NCBI GenBank assembly: GCA_025997275.1
Contig: BNUJ01000050.1
Span: forward strand, 1 to 10,546
Origin: Deferribacterales bacterium
GTDB lineage: Bacteria > Chrysiogenota > Deferribacteres > Deferribacterales > JAISNW01
Length of the DNA: 10,546 bases
Direction of reading: 5' to 3'
The position numbers and the translations under genes are program-made. The first letter of the stretch is position 1. Each line of letters starts with the position of its first letter. The notes beneath the pieces were generated by a model. That model made no database searches, was not told the origin of the DNA, and saw only the letters and a program-made list of their open reading frames with translations. Shown in pieces: positions 1 to 6,048 of the stretch.

Positions 1-127
1 GCTATAAACACAATGGTTTTTTGGTTGATGGGCAGTGTCGCAAACGCTGGCTGGAATGAGATAGCTATAATGGGGGTGCTCGCCGCAACCGTGTTAGTCG
101 GCTTATTTACTAGCAAGGATAAAATAG
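1..127 (+). repeat. Exact 127-bp copy of 3401-3527 (btuC-like gene fragment)
   Basis: Bases 1-127 are identical to 3401-3527. Identity ends at 127/3527 (next base t here, c there), and the copy may extend left beyond the window. The length equals a common assembler k-mer size, and the copy begins at the first base of the window. The join 3527-to-128 is also what a tandem duplication or circular excision of the 3.4-kb stretch 128-3527 would give. Confidence 0.97.
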
Positions 128-504
128 TTAAACAGGCTAGTAGTGGTGTGCCTATTTTTGCCGAGTGTGGCGGGTTTATGTATCTAGCAAAGAGTCTTGA
201 AGTGGCAGGCAAGAGCTACAAGATGGCGGGACTATTGGATGTTGATATTGCGCTGACGGGACAGCGTCAATCGCTTGGCTATGTGGAGATGGATGAGGGG
301 CTATTAAATGCGCGCGCTCATTCTTTCCACTATAGCAAGGTTACGCGTTGCGGTGAGCAAGATATTTACAATGCTCGTTCAATATCAAACGGGGAGCGGT
401 CGCTCTCTGCTTGCAGGCGCGGCAGCATCTATGGCGGCTGGTCGCACTATATGCCCTACCGTCGTTCAGATTTGCTGATGAAATTTGCTGAAAAGCAACT
501 ATAG
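1..504 (+). CDS. cbiA: cbiA 3' end (cobyrinic acid a,c-diamide synthase, partial) joined to a misplaced permease segment
   Basis: Only codons from 128 on belong to CbiA. They encode the C-terminal class I glutamine amidotransferase part, which supplies ammonia for ATP-dependent amidation of the a and c side chains of cobyrinic acid in the cytoplasm. Visible marks are VPIFAECGGFMYL with the nucleophile Cys (codon 166-168), the QSLGYVEM strand, HSFHYSKV, and the closing GGWSHYMPY with the likely catalytic His (codon 445-447). The stop TAG (502-504) lies inside the cbiK ribosome site, so the genes are adjacent in an operon. The N-terminal ATP-binding domain and the first part of the amidotransferase domain are missing. 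Codons 1-42 are instead an in-frame copy of FecCD permease residues 151-192 from this window. The CbiA identity is confident; the fusion is probably not a real protein. Confidence 0.8.
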   Translation, partial: AINTMVFWLMGSVANAGWNEIAIMGVLAATVLVGLFTSKDKIVKQASSGVPIFAECGGFMYLAKSLEVAGKSYKMAGLLDVDIALTGQRQSLGYVEMDEGLLNARAHSFHYSKVTRCGEQDIYNARSISNGERSLSACRRGSIYGGWSHYMPYRRSDLLMKFAEKQL

Positions 505-508
505 GAGG
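503..508 (+). promoter_or_regulatory. Shine-Dalgarno AGGAGG for cbiK
   Basis: A perfect AGGAGG lies five bases before the ATG at 514 and overlaps the cbiA stop codon TAG (502-504). This fixes the cbiK start and indicates translation coupled to cbiA. Confidence 0.85.
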
Positions 509-513
509 ATGTA

Positions 514-1392
514 ATGAGGAAATTTTTAATAGTTATAACACTACTTGCAATGTCGGCGGCAACCGCACAGAGTTTTGCAGCTGAGAAGCGGGCGTTGGTG
601 CTTGCGGTGTTCGGCACCAGCACTGAGGCGGCTATTACGTTTGACGAGCTTGTGCCGCTACTGAAAAAGCAGTTTCATGGCAGAGATGTGTTCGTTCCAT
701 ACACGTCTCCTGTTATTAGAAACAAGCTGAATAAGGATAGAAAGGCGGCTGATAAACTACTATCCCCAGAGGAAATGTTTAATAAGCTGAAAAAAGATGG
801 CTACACTGACCTGTTCGTTGCCACCACGATTGTCTTTGACGGGGTGGAATACGAAAAATTGAAAGCGGATACTGATAAATTTGCTAAAGCTAACAAATCT
901 ATCAAAATAAAGTTGGCAACTCCGCTAGTTTCAAGCGATGCAAACATTAGCAAAGTTGTTGACACATTAGCACCTTATGTTCGCAAAGATGCTATAAATA
1001 TATTGGTGGCTCATGGCACCCATTCAGGACATAGCGTAGAGAAACGTTATTTAGCTGTTCAAAAGGCATTTGAGGCTAAATATGCTAATTCTTATATGGG
1101 GACGGTTGAGGGTGTGCCTAGCGTAGATAGTGCTTATGAAAAAGTTAAAAAAGCTAACGACAAACAGGTGCAGTTTTTGGTATTTATGTTTGTAGCGGGC
1201 GACCATGCAGAGAACGATGTTGCTGGTGATGAGGAGGATAGCATGTTCTCTGCTGTTAAAAAACTGGGGAAAATACCTAGCATTGCTAAAATTAAGGTGA
1301 AGGGTAAGGATAGAATGTTATCATTAGGACTTATCCCTGCATACCAAAAGTTATTGGTGGAGCATATAGCCTATAATGCTACTGTGCATTGA
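514..1392 (+). CDS. cbiK: Exported CbiK-type sirohydrochlorin cobaltochelatase (CbiK-P-like)
   Basis: 292 aa. The family inserts Co2+ (or Fe2+ in vitro) into sirohydrochlorin without ATP in anaerobic B12 synthesis. After an N-terminal signal peptide (MRKF, hydrophobic LIVITLLAMSAATA, likely cut near AQSFA-AEK, residue 22-23) comes the chelatase core: LAVFGTS (30-36), VAHGTHSGH (165-173), E199 in TVEGVPS, and FMFVAGDHAENDVAGDEEDS (224-243). H167, E199 and H231 fit the metal-binding triad of CbiK enzymes. The signal peptide resembles the periplasmic CbiK of Desulfovibrio vulgaris, which binds heme and is thought to act in tetrapyrrole or metal uptake. The mature protein is very lysine-rich. The gene follows cbiA and precedes two ABC transporters, so a periplasmic role linked to uptake is likely (inference). 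The start is fixed by a strong ribosome site. Confidence 0.9.
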   Translation: MRKFLIVITLLAMSAATAQSFAAEKRALVLAVFGTSTEAAITFDELVPLLKKQFHGRDVFVPYTSPVIRNKLNKDRKAADKLLSPEEMFNKLKKDGYTDLFVATTIVFDGVEYEKLKADTDKFAKANKSIKIKLATPLVSSDANISKVVDTLAPYVRKDAINILVAHGTHSGHSVEKRYLAVQKAFEAKYANSYMGTVEGVPSVDSAYEKVKKANDKQVQFLVFMFVAGDHAENDVAGDEEDSMFSAVKKLGKIPSIAKIKVKGKDRMLSLGLIPAYQKLLVEHIAYNATVH

Positions 1393-2224
1393 TAAGCTGA
1401 AGAAGTCTTATGGAGCTGGCACTGCTCTTGACTGTATCTCACTAGAGATGGGTGCAGGGGAGGTGCTAGCCTTTTTAGGTCCTAACGGAGCGGGCAAAAC
1501 CACCGCTATCAGCATATTAACGGGGCTTATCAGACAAGACAGCGGTGACATTTACTATGGGGGCGAACTATTTAACCCAGATAACGGCGCACACAAGCGG
1601 ACGATAGGTGTTGTGCCGCAACATAACAATATTGATAGGGACTTAGATGTGAGGATGAACTTAAAGGTTCACGGATTGCTTTATGGCATGCGCGGCAGTT
1701 TTCTTGACAGACGTATAGGCGAAGTGCTTGCTCTAACGGAGCTTGCTAGTCAGGCAAATAAACTAGCGAATGAACTATCTGGCGGTATGAAACGAAGACT
1801 TGTAATAGCTAGAGCGTTGTTGCATAAACCCAAACTGCTATACCTTGATGAGCCGTCTGCTGGGCTAGACCCTAAATCGCGCAGAGATTTGCACACGCTT
1901 ATATATAAACTCAATGCTAATGAGGGAGTTAGTATATTTTGCACCACGCACTATATAGAGGAGGCGGATGCACTAGCGGGCAGGGTTATATTTCTTGACA
2001 GCGGGCGTATAGTGGCTGATGCTGCGCCTGCTGAACTAAAAGCAGACATCGGCAAGTTTGCAGTTGAGAGTATCAGCGGTGGCGTGCCAGCATACAAATA
2101 TTTTGCCGAATATGACGAGGCAAGGACATATATGGCTAGTCTTTCAGCTAATGGAGCGACTATGCGAATCAGAGAAGTGAGTCTTGAGGATGCGTTTATT
2201 AACAAAACAGGTAAAAATGTTTAG
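1376..2224 (+). CDS. ABC transporter ATPase, ABC-2 (CcmA/NodI-like) type
   Basis: 282 aa cytoplasmic nucleotide-binding subunit. Walker A GPNGAGKTT (35-43), Q-loop PQHN (Q82), signature LSGGM (134-138), Walker B LLYLDEP (154-160), SAGLDP D-loop, and H-loop His192 in CTTHYIEEA. The last 60 residues form the C-terminal extension usual in ABC-2 ATPases, ending in VSLEDAFINKTG. The ATG overlaps the end of cbiK by 17 bp; a GGTGGAG stretch at 1356-1362 is a rather distant ribosome site (13 bases). It pairs with the ABC-2 permease that starts before its stop codon. The cargo cannot be read from sequence. Position between cbiK and an import system suggests a metal, tetrapyrrole or related substrate, or a maturation role, but this is inference. 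Confidence 0.9.
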   Translation: MLLCIDKLKKSYGAGTALDCISLEMGAGEVLAFLGPNGAGKTTAISILTGLIRQDSGDIYYGGELFNPDNGAHKRTIGVVPQHNNIDRDLDVRMNLKVHGLLYGMRGSFLDRRIGEVLALTELASQANKLANELSGGMKRRLVIARALLHKPKLLYLDEPSAGLDPKSRRDLHTLIYKLNANEGVSIFCTTHYIEEADALAGRVIFLDSGRIVADAAPAELKADIGKFAVESISGGVPAYKYFAEYDEARTYMASLSANGATMRIREVSLEDAFINKTGKNV

Positions 2225-2954
2225 CGGCATTGTAGGGATATATTTTAGAGAGGTTAACATACTAAAGATGCGCCTATGGCGTAGCTTTGCACAGGCACTC
2301 GTATCCCCTGCGCTGTTTCTAGTTGCTTTCGGATATGGATTGGGGCACGGTAGAGTTGTAGGCGGGCAGGACTATCCGTCGTTCTTATTTGCGGGGCTGT
2401 TGGCTATGGCTACGCTTAATACGAGCTACGCTATCAACGCCGAGATAGCTATCGCAAGGTTTCACTATAAGATTTTTGATGAATATTTAATTGCCCCCGT
2501 TGCCCGCTGGCAAATCGCTATTGGCGAAATGCTATATGGTATGACTAAAGCTCTTATGCCGATTGCTATATTCCTTGTTTATGCGCTTATAGCCGATATA
2601 GATATAAGCATAGGAGTCGCGTTTATCCCTGTGATACTACTTCACACAGCATTTTTTTCTTTAATGGGCTTTAGTGTGGCACTCGTTGTGCGGCATCACG
2701 CAGACCAGTTTGCTATAAACACATTTGTAATTGCACCGATGACGTTTTTATCGGGTGTATTCTTTCCTGTCAGTGTTGCGCCAAAGGCTGTGCAAGTATT
2801 CGTTCAACTCTTTCCCCTTACCCACTCAGTTGCACTTATTCGTGCAACACTCACGGGGGCAACGCTACCATTAAATCACCTTATATGTTTTATAGTGTTT
2901 TTCCTAGCAATGCTTGCCACCTCGCTCCTCATAGCAAAACGGAGTGCAGGATGA
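2217..2954 (+). CDS. ABC-2 type transporter permease
   Basis: 245 aa, about six hydrophobic membrane segments, NodJ/DrrB-like. Family marks are PALFLVAFGYGLG (31-43) after the first helix, and the late block FLSGVFFPVSVAPK (177-190) followed by FPLTHSVALIRATLTG (199-214). I chose ATG 2217 because it overlaps the upstream ATPase stop (2222-2224) and begins just before the conserved amphipathic N-terminus. An in-frame ATG at 2190 and TTG at 2184 would add 9-11 residues and cannot be excluded. It forms a two-gene transporter with the preceding ATPase. The stop TGA overlaps the next ATG in an ATGA tetranucleotide, so the following importer genes are translationally coupled. Confidence 0.88.
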   Translation: MFSGIVGIYFREVNILKMRLWRSFAQALVSPALFLVAFGYGLGHGRVVGGQDYPSFLFAGLLAMATLNTSYAINAEIAIARFHYKIFDEYLIAPVARWQIAIGEMLYGMTKALMPIAIFLVYALIADIDISIGVAFIPVILLHTAFFSLMGFSVALVVRHHADQFAINTFVIAPMTFLSGVFFPVSVAPKAVQVFVQLFPLTHSVALIRATLTGATLPLNHLICFIVFFLAMLATSLLIAKRSAG

Positions 2955-3889
2955 ATAAATATATAGTGTTGTCTGTTCTGCTTATTGTTTCTGTAGCTTT
3001 CGGGGTGATACTCGGCTATACGCAACTATTTCCTGTTACTGATGAGACATTGCCGATACTGCTGAATTTCCGTATCCCGCGCGTGTTATTTGCACTACTA
3101 AACGGTGTTGCCCTGTCACTGGCTGGTCTAGTATATCAAATAATATTGCGCAACCCTATGGCAGACGGATTTACCACAGGTGCAGCATCTTCAGCTGCCT
3201 TTGGTGGCTGTCTTGCGCTTATACTATGGGGAGCACCGCACATTGTAGCGATTTCAGCCTTTCTATCAGCCCTAATCAGTGCCGTTATAGTCTGGCGACT
3301 GGCTAAGCGGTCAGATAATATAACAGTTATCCTTGCGGGCATCACAATATCGGTAATAGCATCAAGCGGGGTGAGTTTCTTAAAATATTTTTACGATGAT
3401 GCTATAAACACAATGGTTTTTTGGTTGATGGGCAGTGTCGCAAACGCTGGCTGGAATGAGATAGCTATAATGGGGGTGCTCGCCGCAACCGTGTTAGTCG
3501 GCTTATTTACTAGCAAGGATAAAATAGCGGTTCTATTCTTAGACGATGAATCGGCAGCGACTTCAGGCGTTGATGTCTATAAACTGCGATTAGCACTGTT
3601 TGTTATAACCACGTTTTTGGTGGCAATCTCTGTTAGCTTTTGCGGTACGATAGGTTTTATCGGACTGATGGTGCCGCATGCTGTACGTATGCTATTCGGG
3701 CACACCATAAGAGAACAGTTGGTATGTTCCGCTATGCTAGGAGGATTAGTCCTTGTAGTGTTGGACATTATCTCACGGACAGTGCTTTCATCGGGCGCAG
3801 AGCTACCTATAGGGGTAATAACATCATTCTGTGGCGGTTTGTTCTTTGCCCTTTTGCTATTAAAGCGCGGAGGACGCGTGTGGAGCTGA
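2951..3889 (+). CDS. FecCD/BtuC-family ABC import permease
   Basis: 312 aa integral membrane subunit of a type II importer (vitamin B12, heme or ferric siderophore class). Typical family marks are NFRIPRVLFALLNG (39-52), LAGLVYQIILRNPMADG (58-73), GTIGFIGLMVPHAVRMLFG (232-250) and the closing RTVLSSGAELPIG (276-288). About eight to ten hydrophobic segments are present. The start is ATG 2951 in an ATGA overlap with the upstream permease, with GGAG at 2941-2944. It is followed by its ATPase (10 bp overlap) and binding protein, giving a BtuCDF-like set. Ligand specificity within FecCD cannot be settled from sequence; the neighbours cbiA, cbiK and SUMT favour a corrinoid or another tetrapyrrole. 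Codons 151-192 are the part copied at the window start. Confidence 0.92.
   Translation: MNKYIVLSVLLIVSVAFGVILGYTQLFPVTDETLPILLNFRIPRVLFALLNGVALSLAGLVYQIILRNPMADGFTTGAASSAAFGGCLALILWGAPHIVAISAFLSALISAVIVWRLAKRSDNITVILAGITISVIASSGVSFLKYFYDDAINTMVFWLMGSVANAGWNEIAIMGVLAATVLVGLFTSKDKIAVLFLDDESAATSGVDVYKLRLALFVITTFLVAISVSFCGTIGFIGLMVPHAVRMLFGHTIREQLVCSAMLGGLVLVVLDIISRTVLSSGAELPIGVITSFCGGLFFALLLLKRGGRVWS
3401..3527 (+). repeat. Parent copy of the 127-bp direct repeat
   Basis: Lies within an intact reading frame of the FecCD permease, with the family's conserved sequence continuing on both sides. It is therefore the genuine locus, and bases 1-127 are the displaced copy. Confidence 0.95.
3869..3873 (+). 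promoter_or_regulatory. Shine-Dalgarno GGAGG deciding a GTG start
   Basis: GGAGG six bases before GTG 3880, inside the last codons of the permease. It supports the GTG start of the following ATPase over the longer upstream open frame, which would only add unrelated sequence translated from the permease gene in another frame. Confidence 0.75.
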
Positions 3890-4593
3890 TATGCCTTAAA
3901 GACATTCGCCTTGTCAGAGGCGATTGGGTGCTTGCTCTTAATGCGCTTGAAATTAGTGCAGGCGAAAAGGTAGCAATACTTGGAGAAAATGGTAGCGGCA
4001 AGACGACTGTCCTGCAAATTATTGCGGGTTTGCTTAAAGCTAGCGGTCAAATTGAACTAGTCAGTGATGGTAGCGTATATAGCTGGCATAGCTTGGGTGC
4101 TGAGGAGCGAGCGAAACATCTGTCATATCTGCCACAGCGGACGGATGTGCTATTTAACCTAAACGTCTCTGACATAGTCCGCTTGCGCTATGGTGTGCCA
4201 TTTAGTGCTGCTAGACTAGAGGAGGTAGTAAATATCCTTTCTCTTGCTGGGCTAATGAGTAGGCGGTATAGTGAGCTTTCTGGCGGGGAGCGGCGCAGAG
4301 TAATGCTGGTTCGCGCACTATTGAGCGATGCACCATTTGTGCTGTTAGATGAGCCTACTGCGCCATTTGATATGCGACACACAGAGCAGACTATGAGATA
4401 CTTAATGAGCTTGCCATGTGCTGTTGTTGCGAGCATTCACGACATAAACGTGGCGGCGCGATATTTTACTAGATTTATCCTCCTGAAAGAGGGTAAGATT
4501 ATATTTGACGGGGGACAACTAAATGCTGAAAAGCTGGAAGAAACTTATAATATGCCTATTCGCACTTGCGGCAATCACTTTATCCCCGCCTAG
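3880..4593 (+). CDS. FecE/BtuD-family ABC import ATPase
   Basis: 237 aa from a GTG start. Walker A GENGSGKTT (35-43), Q-loop PQRTD (Q86), signature LSGGE (133-137), Walker B FVLLDEP (153-159), H-loop His187 in SIHDIN. The C-terminal stretch EETYNMPIRT resembles the usual BtuD/HmuV tail, so the whole frame looks real. The D-loop reads APFDMRH where most relatives have a Leu-Asp pair (Phe for Leu). It energises the preceding FecCD permease, overlapping it by 10 bp. Its last 71 bases also encode the signal peptide of the next gene in another frame. Substrate is likely a corrinoid, heme or siderophore complex. Confidence 0.92.
   Translation: MELICLKDIRLVRGDWVLALNALEISAGEKVAILGENGSGKTTVLQIIAGLLKASGQIELVSDGSVYSWHSLGAEERAKHLSYLPQRTDVLFNLNVSDIVRLRYGVPFSAARLEEVVNILSLAGLMSRRYSELSGGERRRVMLVRALLSDAPFVLLDEPTAPFDMRHTEQTMRYLMSLPCAVVASIHDINVAARYFTRFILLKEGKIIFDGGQLNAEKLEETYNMPIRTCGNHFIPA
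4523..4593 (+). other. 71-bp dual-coding overlap, ATPase tail and binding-protein signal peptide
   Basis: The first frame encodes the end of the ATPase (KLEETYNMPIRTC...). The +1-shifted frame encodes the n- and h-regions of the signal peptide of the binding protein (MLKSWKKLIICLFALAAIT). Both readings match what their families should show, so the overlap is probably genuine. Confidence 0.75.
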
Positions 4594-5335
4594 TGCATTC
4601 GTGGTTGGAGCATCAAACACCAGTGAGCGGATAGTGCTCCTGTCCCCTGCGGTGGCTGACATTGTAGAGAGGCTTGGTGTGGCGGGCGAAATTGTTGCGG
4701 TAAGTTCCAGCATAGTGGAGTTCCCGCAGGCTACACGGGTAGGAACGCATATAAATCCGTGTATGGAATGTATCGCTGCCGTGAAACCTACGCTTATTAT
4801 CGGCACAAGCCGTTTTAGTCAGCAAGCAGCAGATAAACTGCACGCAAAACTATATAAATATGAGCCGAGCAGTATAGACAATATATTGAGCAGTATAGTA
4901 GATGTGGGCAAACTCTTAGGCAGGGCAAAAAAGGCTGGCGAATTGGTATCTGAGCTGAACAAAGTTTTGTCTGATGTTGCACCACTCGCAAAACGCGCTA
5001 CTGTGTTGTATGAGGTGCGGAGTAATCCGCTATCGCTGGCGGGGCGTGAGACCATAATGAGCGACGCTTTGAGTCGTGCAGGGTTGGTAAATCTATTTGG
5101 AAATGCGCGCACGTCTGCGGTATCTTCTGAATACGTGCTAGCTACAAACCCTGATTACTATATCTATCAGGTGGGAACTATGAATGCAAAGCCTACTCTA
5201 CCAACTGAACGTAAAGGGTGGAATAGGCTAAAATCGCAGGTTTGGCGTGTAGATGAAACGATTTTTGCCCGTGCTAATACGAATGTGATATATGAAATTG
5301 CTAGAATTAACAAAATGTTGAGGGATGCACAATGA
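4523..5335 (+). CDS. Periplasmic substrate-binding protein, BtuF/FhuD-like (TroA fold)
   Basis: 270 aa. Signal peptide with KSWKK, hydrophobic LIICLFALAAITL and likely cleavage around residues 25-30. No lipobox Cys is placed for lipoprotein attachment, so the protein should be free in the periplasm. The mature part starts with RIVLLSPAVADIVERLGVAG (36-55), then VGTHINPCMECIAAVKPTLIIG (73-94), the family pattern of the first lobe. A long linking helix spans about 118-158, and the second lobe starts at VLYEVRSNPL (161-170). It is the ligand receptor for the preceding permease and ATPase. A GGGG run at 4510-4513 serves as ribosome site. Ligand is uncertain: corrinoid, heme or siderophore. Confidence 0.88.
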   Translation: MLKSWKKLIICLFALAAITLSPPSAFVVGASNTSERIVLLSPAVADIVERLGVAGEIVAVSSSIVEFPQATRVGTHINPCMECIAAVKPTLIIGTSRFSQQAADKLHAKLYKYEPSSIDNILSSIVDVGKLLGRAKKAGELVSELNKVLSDVAPLAKRATVLYEVRSNPLSLAGRETIMSDALSRAGLVNLFGNARTSAVSSEYVLATNPDYYIYQVGTMNAKPTLPTERKGWNRLKSQVWRVDETIFARANTNVIYEIARINKMLRDAQ

Positions 5336-6048
5336 ATAATGGTTGCTATATAGCAGTGGGGGCTGGCTCAGTCGCTGATTTAATAACTCTGCGAGGCTTA
5401 AATGCCTTAAAACGAGCTGATATTATCCTATATGACAGGCTTGCAGACGATAAACTACTGAAAGATATAAACGTAGAGGCTGTCTGCGTGGGTAAGCACC
5501 CGTATAGTGGCGGTATGAGACAGGCTGATATTAACGCACTACTGGAAAAACACTTATCAGCTGGCAAGGCGGTCGCTAGATTAAAGGGTGGCGATAGTGT
5601 TTTGTTTTCCCGCATTCAGGAAGAAATCGCTGTTGCAAGGGCTGTTGGTGCCAGTATAGAGATTATACCGGGAGTAACAGCGGCGTCAGCAGCACTTGCG
5701 CGGATAAACTCTGCCTTAACAGACAGACAGTGTTCATCGGGCGTTATTTATCTGTCGGGACATAGAAAATCTAGCGATGACGAGATGCCTAGTTATGACT
5801 GGCAAGCACTTGTGGCTAATAGATTTACAATTGTGGTCTATATGGGAGCGAAACTAATTTCAAATATCGCCGAAAAGCTTATACAGAATGGATTGTCGGC
5901 AAAAACTCCCGCTTTGGTGGCGACGGATATTGAACAACCGAGCGAAAAGCTATCGTGTTGCACACTTAATGAGTTAAAAAGTTTCCAGTATGCGGGGGAT
6001 GGTTCAGCGGTTCTATTTGTTATCGGTGATACTGTATGTCAAATGTGA
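5332..6048 (+). CDS. Uroporphyrinogen-III C-methyltransferase-like protein (SUMT, divergent)
   Basis: 238 aa. SUMT methylates uroporphyrinogen III at C2 and C7 with S-adenosylmethionine to make precorrin-2, the entry to siroheme and B12. Visible family blocks: YIAVGAGS (6-13), ADIILYDRL (29-37), VGKHPYSGGMRQADIN (53-68), VARLKGGDS (81-89), IIPGVTAASAALA (111-123), YLSGH (140-144), IVVYMG (167-172). The RLKGGD motif favours SUMT over other corrin methyltransferases. It is unusual: GGDS-VLFSR replaces GGDP-FxFGR, the first glycine loop is one residue short (GAGSVADLITL), and the usual PLTHR reads ALTDR. These changes raise the chance of altered activity or substrate. The start is in an ATGA overlap with the binding protein gene and has a GAGGG ribosome site. 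Product supply for CbiK/CbiA is consistent with the operon. Confidence 0.82.
   Translation: MNNGCYIAVGAGSVADLITLRGLNALKRADIILYDRLADDKLLKDINVEAVCVGKHPYSGGMRQADINALLEKHLSAGKAVARLKGGDSVLFSRIQEEIAVARAVGASIEIIPGVTAASAALARINSALTDRQCSSGVIYLSGHRKSSDDEMPSYDWQALVANRFTIVVYMGAKLISNIAEKLIQNGLSAKTPALVATDIEQPSEKLSCCTLNELKSFQYAGDGSAVLFVIGDTVCQM

Noticed and set aside
13..504. A novel membrane-anchored CbiA with N-terminal permease helices
   Set aside because: The N-terminal part is a nucleotide-identical 127-bp copy from the same window starting at its first base, best explained by assembly or a recent rearrangement.
128..513. Cobalamin riboswitch for the cob/ABC operon
   Set aside because: No B12-box-like structure in the gaps; if present it would be upstream of the missing cbiA 5' end, outside the window.
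2710..3412. 13-base match TGCTATAAACACA at 2710-2722 and 3400-3412
   Set aside because: Both encode A-I-N-T in unrelated membrane proteins; short chance or codon-bias similarity with no flanking identity.
3640..3879. N-terminal extension of the BtuD-like ATPase upstream of GTG 3880
   Set aside because: It is the permease gene read in another frame; the ATPase family begins at the GTG, which has its own GGAGG site.
3577..4050. Long open frame on the minus strand opposite the permease/ATPase junction, and other minus-strand open frames
   Set aside because: All lie opposite well-supported + strand genes, show no recognisable domains, and are low-complexity shadows.
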